Of a stretch of 64,000 nucleotides of DNA, positions 7,326 to 15,624 are shown piece after piece. Source of the stretch: Gilliamella sp. WF3-4 (GTDB lineage Bacteria > Pseudomonadota > Gammaproteobacteria > Enterobacterales > Orbaceae); assembly GCF_001690275.1 (NCBI RefSeq), contig NZ_LZGW01000032.1, positions 1 through 64,000 on the forward strand, written 5' to 3'. How positions within the stretch are numbered: position 1 is the first letter of the stretch; each line of letters starts with the position of its first letter. The position numbers and the translations under genes were made by a program. A model generated the notes under the pieces. The model saw only the letters and a program-made list of their open reading frames with translations. It did no database searches and was not told the origin of the DNA.

Positions 7326-7622
7326 ATGAGCTACGCTGAATTTTTAAAAGAAGATCAACGGTTGGTTATTTTGCGTATCTTATATGAAATGCCAAGTTAT
7401 AGCAGTAATTCTAGCATTATCTATAGTGCGTTAGATCACTATGGCCACGCTATTAGTCGTGATCAAGTTAAAACCCATTTAAGTTGGCTTGGACAACAAG
7501 ACTTAATTAAAACCGAAACAATCGGTAGTGTTATTGTTGCTCGTTTAACTGATTTTGGTGCTGATGTGGCCACTGGTAAAGTTGTTGTGCCTGGTGTAAA
7601 ACGTCCAAGCGCAGGAGCGTAA
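7326..7622 (+). CDS. Mu gp26-like winged-helix protein
   Basis: A 98-residue protein with a winged-helix fold: RLVILRILYEMPSYSSNSSII, then a recognition region RDQVKTHLSWLGQQDLI and a wing (VIVARLTDFG). Similar proteins sit between the gp25- and gp27-like genes in Mu-like prophages. They may help the small terminase bind DNA, which is inferred from order. Two bases separate it from the next ATG. Confidence 0.65.
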   Translation: MSYAEFLKEDQRLVILRILYEMPSYSSNSSIIYSALDHYGHAISRDQVKTHLSWLGQQDLIKTETIGSVIVARLTDFGADVATGKVVVPGVKRPSAGA

Positions 7623-7624
7623 TT

Positions 7625-8170
7625 ATGGGACGTAAATCAACGATCCACAAACTAGAGCCTGAGGTACGTAATTATATTGAGAAACTACTACGAGCAGATC
7701 AACTTACACTAGATGAAATGATTGCAGAACTGCAACAAAAATTCCCAAGCAATGAAACTCCTAGCAGAAGCAGTTTGCATCGGTACCAGAAAGGTTTTAA
7801 TGAAATGACCAATAGCTTACGTGAAATTGAAACGGCATCACGTATTTTGGTTGATGAACTTGGTGATAGTGTTGATGATAAATCAGGGGCACTACTTGCT
7901 CAGGCTGTTACAACGCTGGCAACGCGTGCTGCATTTAAGGCGCATGAATCAGAAGATATCACAATCAAAGAAATTAGTTTTTTAGCAAAAGCCGCTAAAG
8001 AAGCCATGCAAGCACGTCAATTAAGTTTTAAAGAGCGGCAGGAAATCGAAAAAGCAGCACGTGAAAAGTTATTGCGTGAGCAAAAAGAAAAACTGGATGA
8101 GCTAGAAAAAACAGGCGAAGTACCAGCTGAAATGTTAGCTAAAGTAATTAAAGCGGCGTATGACTTATGA
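7625..8170 (+). CDS. DUF3486 small terminase-like protein (Mu gp27-like)
   Basis: A 181-residue protein. The N-terminal block (GRKSTIHKLEPEVRNYIEKLL, then SRSSLHRYQKGF) is the DNA-binding HTH of DUF3486, and the rest is helical and highly charged. In Mu-like phages this is the small packaging subunit that recognises the phage end and recruits the large subunit. It overlaps the large terminase start by 4 bases. Confidence 0.8.
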   Translation: MGRKSTIHKLEPEVRNYIEKLLRADQLTLDEMIAELQQKFPSNETPSRSSLHRYQKGFNEMTNSLREIETASRILVDELGDSVDDKSGALLAQAVTTLATRAAFKAHESEDITIKEISFLAKAAKEAMQARQLSFKERQEIEKAAREKLLREQKEKLDELEKTGEVPAEMLAKVIKAAYDL

Positions 8171-9558
8171 CAGTAAAAAATGAACCAGCCTTAAAACTCT
8201 ATGACTATCAAAAACAGTGGGTAAACGACACTAGCCGTTTTGCTATTGCTATGTTCTCTCGGCAATGCGGTAAAACCTTTACCAGTACATTACAAATTGT
8301 GCTCGACTGTTTACGTGCTGAAGCACAAGGAAAACGTGCGCGTTGGGTTATTTTATCACGGGGTGAACGTCAAGCCCGTGAAGCCATGAACGAAGGGATT
8401 AAAGTTCATTTAAGAGCCATGTCGGCAGGATTTAAAGAGCTCGATTATGATTGGGATGCCAATGTTCGGGCGCTTGAAGTTGAATTACCTGGTGGTAGTA
8501 AAATTACTGCTTTACCCGCCAATCCTGATACTGCTCGTGGTTTTAGTGCTAGTGTTTTACTGGATGAATTTGCCTTTCACCAAGATAGTCGGGCAATTTG
8601 GAAAGCATTGTTTCCTGTTATCTCAAAGCCCAGTTTAAAACTGCGTGTGATTAGCACACCAAATGGCAAAGGCAATAAATTTTATGAGCTGATGACAGGT
8701 AAAGATGATGGTTGGTCACGTCATTCAGCGGATATTTATCAATGTGTAGCAGATGGTTTACCGCGTAATATTGAAGAGTTGCGACGAGGTGCCGGTGACG
8801 ACGATTTATGGGCGCAAGAGTTCGAGCTTAAGTGGTTAGATGAAGCAAGTAGTTGGCTGGATTTTGATTTAATTACTAGCGTTGAAGATGAAAAAGCAGG
8901 AGTTCCTCAACATTATACGGGCAATCCATGTTTTGTTGGCGTTGATATTGCTGCACGTAATGACTTATTTGTTATTTGGGTTATTGAGCAAGTCGGTGAT
9001 GTGCTTTGGACTCGTGAAATTATTGAACGCAAACGTATTTCATTTGCTGAGCAAGATTATTTACTTGATGAGGTTTTTCGTCGTTATCGTGTTATTCGTA
9101 TCTGTATGGACCAAACGGGTATGGGTGAAAAACCGGTAGAAGATGCTAAACGACGTTATGGCGAAATGGTTGTTGGAGGTGTGCTATTTACGGCTCCTAA
9201 TAAATTAACATTAGCAACGCAAGGTAAACAAGCCTTTCAAGATAGAAAAATTCGTATTCCATCGGGCAATAATGCCCTTCGTGCTGACTTGCATAAGTTA
9301 AAAAAAGTCACTGGTTCAACGGGGCAACCGCGTTTTGTTGCTGATTCTGATAGTAATGGTCATGCTGATCGAACTTGGGCTGCCTTTCTTGCAATTAATG
9401 CAGCTAGCCAAGATGGGTATGAAATTGAATACCAATCACTAGGCGTTCGTGATTCTTACCGTTCATTGAATCAATATTCGAGTAGCTCTGAACTGGAAAC
9501 AACCGATACAGGCTTTGGTACCGTGCGTGGCGGTAACGATTTTGGAGGATTTATTTAA
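8167..9558 (+). CDS. Terminase large subunit (Mu gp28-like)
   Basis: A 463-residue packaging motor. The ATPase shows a Walker A-like SRQCGKTF (residues 31-38) and Walker B with catalytic Glu in LLDEF (131-135). The nuclease half begins with VGVDIAARNDL (about 257-267), whose Asp binds metal in the RNase H-like fold. It pumps DNA into the prohead and cuts after a headful. The start overlaps the small subunit, and its stop overlaps the portal ATG (TAATG). Confidence 0.9.
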   Translation: MTVKNEPALKLYDYQKQWVNDTSRFAIAMFSRQCGKTFTSTLQIVLDCLRAEAQGKRARWVILSRGERQAREAMNEGIKVHLRAMSAGFKELDYDWDANVRALEVELPGGSKITALPANPDTARGFSASVLLDEFAFHQDSRAIWKALFPVISKPSLKLRVISTPNGKGNKFYELMTGKDDGWSRHSADIYQCVADGLPRNIEELRRGAGDDDLWAQEFELKWLDEASSWLDFDLITSVEDEKAGVPQHYTGNPCFVGVDIAARNDLFVIWVIEQVGDVLWTREIIERKRISFAEQDYLLDEVFRRYRVIRICMDQTGMGEKPVEDAKRRYGEMVVGGVLFTAPNKLTLATQGKQAFQDRKIRIPSGNNALRADLHKLKKVTGSTGQPRFVADSDSNGHADRTWAAFLAINAASQDGYEIEYQSLGVRDSYRSLNQYSSSSELETTDTGFGTVRGGNDFGGFI

Positions 9559-11060
9559 TGTTTAACTGGTTTAAAGGTAAAAAACCAAAGATTGAAACAG
9601 GACAAGAACTAGCTGGTACTGGTGAAAATAATGATATTACAAAATTGTATGTTGGTACACTAGCGCAACCAGATGATAGCGTGCTACAAAATCGCGGTGG
9701 TGGTCGTTTAGATATTTACAAAGAAGTATTGAATGATGATGAAGTGAAATCAGCCTTTACTCAGCGCCAAGATGCGGTGATTTCACGCGAATGGAAAGTT
9801 GAACCGGGAGGTGATAAACCGATTGATATTGAAGCTGCTGATGCAATGAGTAAGTTGTTAAAATCGGTTGGGTTTGACCGAGTGACTAAGTTAATGCATT
9901 ACGGTGTTTTTTATGGTTATGCTGTGGCGGAGTTAATTTATGGCATCAAAGATAATCTATATTGGATTGATGATATCAAAGTTCGTGAGCGCCGTCGTTT
10001 TCGGTTTACTCCAGTGGGTGAGCTGCGCTTATTAACGCCCAATAATATGCATGAAGGTGTTGCTTGTGATGCACCGTACTTTTGGCATTATGCCACAGGT
10101 GCCGATCATGATGATGAACCCTACGGCTTGGGCTTGGCTCATTGGCTTTACTGGCCAAGCTTTTTTAAACGCAATGATATTAAGTTCTGGCTAATTTTTC
10201 TGGAAAAATTCGGCATGCCAACGGCAGTGGGCAAATATAGTACAGGTGCAACACCTGAACAAAAACGGGACTTACTGTCACTCACTCGTGCAATTCAGAC
10301 CGATTCTGGCATCATCATGCCAGATGGCATGACGCTTGAATTGCTACAAATAGCACGCTCAGGCGCAGGCGATTACAAAGCTTTTTACGACTCAATGAAC
10401 GAAGCTATTCGGCGTGTAACTGTTGGTCAAATCACTTCTTCAGGCGGTGCATCTAGTTCAATTGGCGGTGATGAGTCATTACAAGCTGCGGTACTAACAT
10501 CAATTGCTAAATCAGATTCTGATGTGATGTGTGAAAGCTGGAATCGTGGGCCTGGTACATGGTTTACACAGATGAATTTTCCCGGTGCTGCTGTTCCTCA
10601 AGTTTCACGTATTTTTGATGAACCAGAGGATCTGAAATCATTATCAGAACGTGATAAAAATATTATTGAATCCACTGGCTTCCGTCCAACATTGGCTTAT
10701 GTTCAAGATACATATGGTGGGGAGTGGGAAGAAAAACCGCAACAGCAAGAACAAGTTGATGAAACGATTAAAACAGTAAAAACGGCTGAATTTGCTGAAG
10801 CACAAAAGCAAAATAATTTTGCGTCAGTACTGCAATCACAACGTTTAAACGCTGAAATGCAGCCCGTTACTGATAAATGGATTAATCAAATTAAAGAACT
10901 GGTTGATAGCGTACAATCGTTAGCAGAATTGCGTGATAAGTTATTTGAATTAATTCCAGATATGCAATTAGATGAATATGCAAAGGTCATGGCTGAAGCA
11001 TTAACAGCAGCTAATTTAGCAGGTCGCACAGAACTAATTGAGGATAGCAAAAATGGTTAA
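9558..11060 (+). CDS. Portal protein, DUF935 family (Mu gp29-like)
   Basis: A 500-residue protein with hallmarks of Mu-like portals: early FTQRQDAVISREWKVEPG, then WLIFLEKFGMPTAVGKY and the later TSSGGASSSIGGDESLQ block. A dodecamer forms the DNA gate at the head vertex. The Gln-rich segment (EEKPQQQEQVDE) near residue 400 looks like a linker before a helical C-terminal domain. It overlaps the next gene by 8 bases. Confidence 0.88.
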   Translation: MFNWFKGKKPKIETGQELAGTGENNDITKLYVGTLAQPDDSVLQNRGGGRLDIYKEVLNDDEVKSAFTQRQDAVISREWKVEPGGDKPIDIEAADAMSKLLKSVGFDRVTKLMHYGVFYGYAVAELIYGIKDNLYWIDDIKVRERRRFRFTPVGELRLLTPNNMHEGVACDAPYFWHYATGADHDDEPYGLGLAHWLYWPSFFKRNDIKFWLIFLEKFGMPTAVGKYSTGATPEQKRDLLSLTRAIQTDSGIIMPDGMTLELLQIARSGAGDYKAFYDSMNEAIRRVTVGQITSSGGASSSIGGDESLQAAVLTSIAKSDSDVMCESWNRGPGTWFTQMNFPGAAVPQVSRIFDEPEDLKSLSERDKNIIESTGFRPTLAYVQDTYGGEWEEKPQQQEQVDETIKTVKTAEFAEAQKQNNFASVLQSQRLNAEMQPVTDKWINQIKELVDSVQSLAELRDKLFELIPDMQLDEYAKVMAEALTAANLAGRTELIEDSKNG

Positions 11061-12279
11061 TGTGGCATATGGCTCGTTGCCATTTAAAGAGCAAATTGAG
11101 TTTTTCCGGCGTAAAGCAAATGTGCCCACAAACAGCTATGTAGATATCTACAATAATGAGCATGATTATGCTTTTGTTGTGGCGGGTGCTAATCGTAATG
11201 CATTACTAAATGATTTTCGTGCAGCAATTGATAAAGCAATTAGCCAAGGCACAACACTGGATGAGTTCCGTAAAGACTTTGCTGAGATAGTTGAACGTCA
11301 TGGTTGGAGTTATAACGGCGGCTTTAACTGGCGTACTCGTATCATCTATGAAACAAATTTAAACAGTTCTTATCAAGCTGGACGCTATCAACAATTACGT
11401 GATTCTAAATTTCCATACCTAGAATACTTACATAGTGATTATGTTGAACACCCTAGAGAACTTCATCAAAGTTGGGATCATCTGGTATTAGATTTTAATG
11501 ATCCTTGGTGGAATACTCACTTTCCACCCAATGGCTATGGTTGTCAGTGCCGCGTTCGTGGGCGTACTAAAGGTGATCTAAAAAGAATGGGAAAAAATCA
11601 ACCTGACAAAGCACCAACAATAAATTGGGTTGATAGAGTAATTGGTGAAAATAGCGGTAATCCACGTATTGTAAGATTGCCTGAGGGCATTGATCCAAGT
11701 TTTGAACATATTCCCGGACAATCAAGACTTGATAATTTTGTACCAAATCCATTAGATACAGATCCAACTTTAAAACGAGGTTTACCATCAAGCAAAGCAA
11801 CTGATGAATGGCCAGCTATCCGTGAAGTAAGCAAAAATAGACTGTTAGAAAAAGGCTTAACTGAAGAAGATTATGCCAATATTTTCTTAAATGAATTTGG
11901 TGCAACATTAACCAATCCAGCTATTTTTAAAGATGTAGCCGGTGATGCATTAGTAATCGGTAAACAGCTTTTCACTGTTAGCAAAACTGGTGAATTGAAA
12001 GTTACAAAACGTGGTCGTGAGCAATTTTTATTGTTACTTGCGGATTCGTTAAAACTGCCCGATGAAATTTGGACAAGAATGGAATACTTTGATCATCTAC
12101 AAAAATCGGTGGTTCGCCGTCGCTATATCTCACGTTTTATGATTGATGGCGAAGTTAAGCCCATGCTAGCGGTATTTGAAGTGGGTGATGATGGTTGGTT
12201 AGGTGTGACAACATTTGCGCCTGATAACCCTGAATATTTAGAACAGCTTCGGGTCGGTGTTCGAGTGTTTAAACGATAA
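11053..12279 (+). CDS. Minor head protein (Mu gpF / SPP1 gp7 family)
   Basis: A 408-residue head morphogenesis protein. The family core spans residues about 90-180 and includes NWRTRIIYETNLNSSYQAGR and a Cys/His pair (PPNGYGCQCRVRG). I chose ATG 11053, with TTGAGG 9-14 bases upstream, rather than the upstream TTG. It is thought to attach to the portal and enter the head with DNA. The C-terminal 130 residues look like a separate domain resembling a phage Barnase/colicin-like module (PDEIWTRMEYFD...RYISRFMIDG), but I cannot confirm nuclease activity. Confidence 0.82.
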   Translation: MVNVAYGSLPFKEQIEFFRRKANVPTNSYVDIYNNEHDYAFVVAGANRNALLNDFRAAIDKAISQGTTLDEFRKDFAEIVERHGWSYNGGFNWRTRIIYETNLNSSYQAGRYQQLRDSKFPYLEYLHSDYVEHPRELHQSWDHLVLDFNDPWWNTHFPPNGYGCQCRVRGRTKGDLKRMGKNQPDKAPTINWVDRVIGENSGNPRIVRLPEGIDPSFEHIPGQSRLDNFVPNPLDTDPTLKRGLPSSKATDEWPAIREVSKNRLLEKGLTEEDYANIFLNEFGATLTNPAIFKDVAGDALVIGKQLFTVSKTGELKVTKRGREQFLLLLADSLKLPDEIWTRMEYFDHLQKSVVRRRYISRFMIDGEVKPMLAVFEVGDDGWLGVTTFAPDNPEYLEQLRVGVRVFKR

Positions 12280-12373
12280 ACCTCAATCACTGCCATAATT
12301 GAGGTGCATAAGTAAGGATTTGAGGCTTTGGCAGAAGCTGCTTACTTACATTCGAAATAGTATAGGTGAAAAA

Positions 12374-12856
12374 ATGACTGGCGTAAATATTGAGTTTAAT
12401 ATACAAGATGCTCTTGATGCCATGCTTCATATTGAAGCAGCCATAGATGATACTCAAAGTTTATTTAGTCATATGGGCGAAGTATTACTTGATATTCATG
12501 AAGCCAGATTTACGGCTCAAGAATCGCCCGATGGTGTACCGTGGAAAGAACTATCTCCTTGGTATAAAGACTCAAAACCCAAACAAAAAGATAAAATTTT
12601 AACGCTAGATGGTAATCTAAGAAGTACGTTGCATTGGCAGATTGAAGGTAATACTTTGTTGTTTGGTACCAACGTAGTGTATGGTGCAATTCATCAATTT
12701 GGTGGTGTTATAAAACCACGTAATAAGCAAGCGTTAAATGTTGGTGGTCAAGCTGTTAAGCAAATTGTTATTCCCGCCCGACCATGGCTTGGCGTTAGCG
12801 CTCAAGATAAATTACTATTGGTCGATGTTGTGCGTGAGCACTTGGGTTTTGCTTAA
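12374..12856 (+). CDS. Virion morphogenesis protein (Mu gpG-like)
   Basis: A 160-residue protein matching the phage virion morphogenesis family: ARFTAQESPDGVPWKELSP, then ILTLDGNLRSTLHW, FGTNVVYGAIHQFGG and the ending IPARPWLGVS. Such proteins act at the head-tail junction or in tail completion. ATG 12374 has TAGGTG 8 bases upstream; the region from 12299 to 12373 shows no phage-like residues. Its stop codon lies inside a strong hairpin. Confidence 0.82.
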   Translation: MTGVNIEFNIQDALDAMLHIEAAIDDTQSLFSHMGEVLLDIHEARFTAQESPDGVPWKELSPWYKDSKPKQKDKILTLDGNLRSTLHWQIEGNTLLFGTNVVYGAIHQFGGVIKPRNKQALNVGGQAVKQIVIPARPWLGVSAQDKLLLVDVVREHLGFA

Positions 12857-12880
12857 AACGCAATATAACGCGTTTTAAGC
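12851..12880 (+). terminator. Hairpin at the end of the first late unit
   Basis: Perfect 11-bp stem GCTTAAAACGC / GCGTTTTAAGC with an 8-base loop, overlapping the gpG-like stop. The 3' side (CATTTTAC) is only weakly T-rich. It may partly terminate the lysis/packaging transcript before late promoter copy 2. Confidence 0.55.
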
Positions 12881-13012
12881 CATTTTACTAAAAAAGGCTA
12901 ATCAGTTTGTTTACGAATCGCTTTAATCGTGTTGTAAATGCTTTATAATAAGTTTTTAGTGTATATTCTTTCTATTATTTTGCCACTCTCCTTTCCAAAT
13001 CATTAAAAAATT

Positions 13013-13057
13013 ATCTGCCCGCGTTCAGATTACCCTTTTCTCAAAATAAGTCATGAT
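13013..13057 (+). promoter_or_regulatory. Candidate activator-dependent late promoter, copy 2 (head unit)
   Basis: Element ending CTGCCCGCGTTCAGATTAC (13015-13033), then a -10-like CATGAT at 13052-13057, with the same 19-base offset as copy 1 at 5286. Symmetry is clearer here: ATCTG / CAGAT arms around a G+C-rich 8-base centre. Its location before the I-like gene matches the Mu PI promoter. Confidence 0.6.
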
Positions 13058-13087
13058 GCTCTATATCAATTTATTGGAGCATTTTTT
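13056..13087 (+). promoter_or_regulatory. Hairpin plus T run abutting the protease gene start
   Basis: Stem ATGCTC / GAGCAT with a 15-base loop, followed by a six-T run ending at the ATG of 13088. The GGAG ribosome site is in the right arm. Same layout as the hairpin before the holin gene. Confidence 0.45.
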
Positions 13088-14164
13088 ATGGCACTTATTC
13101 CCGTTTTTAAACCTGGTACGCATACTGCGGTAGATGGTCGAAAAATCACTTTTACTTTAGAAAATTGTATTGATTTAGCAGAAAGCTACGATCCAAGTTT
13201 GTCAGAAGCGCCTGCTGTAATTGGCCATCCCAAACTAACAGCTCCAGCTTACGCATGGGCAAAATCATTTGAAGTAAAAGATGGGTTGGTTTATGCCAAG
13301 TTAGATCAGATTAATCCAGAATTTGCTGAAGCCTATAATGCGGGCAGTTATAAAAAACGTTCTTTATCAATCTATTTACCAGACTCACCGGGCAATCCTA
13401 AACCCGGTCATTACTATGCGCGGCACATTGGTTTTTTAGGTGCAGCAGCTCCTGCTATTAAAGGCTTGCCTGACGCCAGTTTTGCGGAGTCTGATGGTGA
13501 GCAAGGTGCCGCAGAGTTCTCGATGGCTGATGAAGAATTTGATGAGAATTTGATTTCAATTTTAGCTAATTTGCGTGACCTGCTGATTGAAAAAGCCGGC
13601 ATTGCCAGTGCTGACTTGTTTTTACCACAATGGCGCCTTGAATCATTGCGTGCAATATCCGACAGAAAACAAAAGGAGAAAGAAAAAATGCCACAACCTT
13701 TAGACGCTAGCTTTGCCGAACAACAAGCGGCAATTGATGCAAAAAATGCCGAACTTGCAAAACGTGAACAAGCATTGCTAGAAAAAGAACAAACTAACAA
13801 GCGTGCGGAATTTGCTGCCTTTGCTGATGAATTAGTTAAAGATGGAAAATTATTACCTGCTCATAAAACTACAGTTGTTGAAGCATTTATGGCGTTGGGT
13901 AGTGAACCAATTTCATTTGCTGAAGGTGATGCAACTGTTAACAGTTCCCCAGTTGATTTAATCAAAAAAGTACTTTCAGAGCGTCCTAGTTTTATGAACT
14001 TTGCTGAAAAATCGGCTGCTAGTGATAGTGAAGATAACGTTGATAAACAAGATCCAAAAGTCATTGCTGATGCAGCCAAAGCCTATCAAAAAGAACAGGC
14101 AGACAAAGGTAATACAATTTCAATTAGCCAAGCTGTTACGCATGTAACCAAAGCTAAAAAGTAA
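13088..14164 (+). CDS. Prohead protease/scaffold (Mu gpI-like)
   Basis: A 358-residue protein that both cuts and scaffolds the prohead. The protease half holds AVIGHPKLTAPAYAWAKSFE and the SYKKRSLSIYL block with the candidate catalytic Ser. The C-terminal half is a charged coiled coil (residues about 205-250) with several FAE repeats. The hairpin/T-run leader lies directly before the ATG. A strong ribosome site before Met201 allows the scaffold to be made alone, as with Mu gpZ. Confidence 0.85.
   Translation: MALIPVFKPGTHTAVDGRKITFTLENCIDLAESYDPSLSEAPAVIGHPKLTAPAYAWAKSFEVKDGLVYAKLDQINPEFAEAYNAGSYKKRSLSIYLPDSPGNPKPGHYYARHIGFLGAAAPAIKGLPDASFAESDGEQGAAEFSMADEEFDENLISILANLRDLLIEKAGIASADLFLPQWRLESLRAISDRKQKEKEKMPQPLDASFAEQQAAIDAKNAELAKREQALLEKEQTNKRAEFAAFADELVKDGKLLPAHKTTVVEAFMALGSEPISFAEGDATVNSSPVDLIKKVLSERPSFMNFAEKSAASDSEDNVDKQDPKVIADAAKAYQKEQADKGNTISISQAVTHVTKAKK
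13688..14164 (+). CDS. Internal in-frame scaffold product (Mu gpZ-like)
   Basis: Inside the protease gene, AAAAGGAGAAAG is followed 6 bases later by ATG 13688, in frame (codon 201). The product would have 158 residues and cover only the coiled-coil scaffold and its tail. Mu makes its scaffold Z by this exact device within gene I. The ribosome site is seen directly; use of the start is inferred. Confidence 0.7.
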   Translation: MPQPLDASFAEQQAAIDAKNAELAKREQALLEKEQTNKRAEFAAFADELVKDGKLLPAHKTTVVEAFMALGSEPISFAEGDATVNSSPVDLIKKVLSERPSFMNFAEKSAASDSEDNVDKQDPKVIADAAKAYQKEQADKGNTISISQAVTHVTKAKK

Positions 14165-14179
14165 GAGCATTAATTACAG

Positions 14180-14228
14180 GCTGATTATTAATATCAGCAT
14201 CATTTTAATTTTAACCAAAAGGTTTTTA
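14180..14228 (+). promoter_or_regulatory. Two small hairpins before the head decoration gene
   Basis: GCTGAT / ATCAGC (14180-14198) and AACC-AAAA-GGTT plus TTT (14213-14227), the latter ending 2 bases before ATG 14230. They may set mRNA ends so that the capsid genes are expressed more than the protease. Confidence 0.35.
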
Positions 14229-14229
14229 T

Positions 14230-14589
14230 ATGAATATTCCAGGATTAACAGTAGCAAAAACCGCTGAAGGCGAAGTCAAACCCCGTTTAATTGTGTGCCA
14301 TGGTAGTGAAGATGGGCTAGCAAAAACAGCGATTGACGGTAACGCATTATTAATCGGTGTATCAACAATTGTTGGTGGTGGTGACGGTGAAGTGTTTGAT
14401 GTTGTGCGCAGTGGGTTGGCACAAGTTTTTTATAGCGAAACAATTGCGATTGGTGATCCAATCACAGCAAATGCCGATGGTCGAGCTAAAAAAGCAATGT
14501 CAGGTGATTTTATTATTGGCTATGCCGAAGTTGTGGGTGATGCCGATGAATTAGGCACTATTTGGATTGCACCAAGCAAACAAGCTTAA
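14230..14589 (+). CDS. Head decoration/capsid cement protein (DUF2190-like)
   Basis: A 119-residue beta-rich protein lying between scaffold and major capsid genes. Its pattern (VCHGSEDGLAKTAIDG, GEVFDVVRSGLAQVFYSETI, AIGDPITANADGRAKKA) is that of DUF2190-type cement proteins, which bind the outside of the shell. The hydrophobic GDPIT-ANADG-AK segment is the most diagnostic. It would stabilise the head after expansion. Confidence 0.75.
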   Translation: MNIPGLTVAKTAEGEVKPRLIVCHGSEDGLAKTAIDGNALLIGVSTIVGGGDGEVFDVVRSGLAQVFYSETIAIGDPITANADGRAKKAMSGDFIIGYAEVVGDADELGTIWIAPSKQA

Positions 14590-14650
14590 CCTTTTATTTA
14601 ACTAATGGTCTATGACCTTTGATAAACAATTTTATAAATAGGAGTTTTAT

Positions 14651-15577
14651 ATGCAACGCCCTTTTCCCGTTGAACCGCAGTTGACTGCAATTGCTATCGC
14701 TTACCGTAATAATAAGTTAATTGCCGATGAGGTTTTGCCCCGTGTGCCTGTTTCTAGCACGTCTTTTAAATGGTTGGAGTACGATTTTTCAGAGCGATTT
14801 ACGCTCCCAGATACTAAAGTTGGGCGGACAGCACAACCAAATCAAGTTGAATTTGGTGCCAAAGAGCAAGAAAGTTCAGTGACTGATTATGGACTAGATA
14901 GCCCTGTACCGCAAGACGATATTGATACTGCAATCACTGGTCTTAACCCGCTCGGTCATGCAGTCGAAGCAACGACTGATTTAATTTTGTTAGATCGTGA
15001 AGTTCGAGCCGCTAATGTACTGTTTAATGCAAGTAACTACACCAACACCAAAACGTTAACAGCAGCGCAACAGTGGAATGATGATAAAAGTGATCCGATT
15101 GGTTTAATTACAGACGCTTTTGATTCAATGATTATGCGTCCTAATATCGGCACACTAGGTCGTCGAGTTGCAACAATATTACGTCGTCACCCCAAAATTG
15201 TTGCGGCATACCACGGTAATGCAGGCGAAAACGGACTGGTCCCGCTCGGTTTTTTAGCTGACTTATTAGAGTTAGAAGCGATTTATATTGGTGATGCATT
15301 CCTAAATAGTGCAAAACCAGGTAAATCACCAACCCTATTACGTGCATGGGGCAATAAAGCTAGTTTCACCGTTCGCAATAAATTAGCAAATACTAAAGGT
15401 GGTGTGACGTTTGGCTTTACAGCCCAATTTAAAGATCGTGTTTCGGGTTCGATTGTTGATCCTGATATCGGTTTACGTGGTGGCCAACATGTTCGAGTCG
15501 GTGAATCGGTCAAAGAGCTAGTTGTGGCTAAAGATGCGGGCTATTTGTTTGAAAATGTTATTCCAACAAACAGTTAA
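14651..15577 (+). CDS. Major capsid protein
   Basis: A 308-residue shell protein in the BcepMu capsid class. The N-terminus is FPVEPQLTAIAIAYRNNKLIADEVLPRVPV, then the spine helix with LNPLGHAVEATTDLILLDRE and the axial-domain block DSMIMRPNIGTLGRRVATILRRHPKIV. AATAGGAG gives a strong ribosome site for ATG 14651. The length and the neighbouring scaffold and cement genes agree. It is the HK97-fold subunit of the head; the fold is known for the family, not shown here. Confidence 0.88.
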   Translation: MQRPFPVEPQLTAIAIAYRNNKLIADEVLPRVPVSSTSFKWLEYDFSERFTLPDTKVGRTAQPNQVEFGAKEQESSVTDYGLDSPVPQDDIDTAITGLNPLGHAVEATTDLILLDREVRAANVLFNASNYTNTKTLTAAQQWNDDKSDPIGLITDAFDSMIMRPNIGTLGRRVATILRRHPKIVAAYHGNAGENGLVPLGFLADLLELEAIYIGDAFLNSAKPGKSPTLLRAWGNKASFTVRNKLANTKGGVTFGFTAQFKDRVSGSIVDPDIGLRGGQHVRVGESVKELVVAKDAGYLFENVIPTNS

Positions 15578-15590
15578 TAATGTGAACAAC

Positions 15591-15615
15591 AACCAACGGT
15601 AATTTATCGTTGGTT
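15591..15615 (+). terminator. Hairpin between capsid and gp36-like genes
   Basis: AACCAACG / CGTTGGTT with a 9-base loop, in the gap after the capsid stop. It may act as a partial terminator or a 3' stabiliser of the abundant capsid mRNA. Confidence 0.4.
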
Positions 15616-15624
15616 TGGGTAAAG

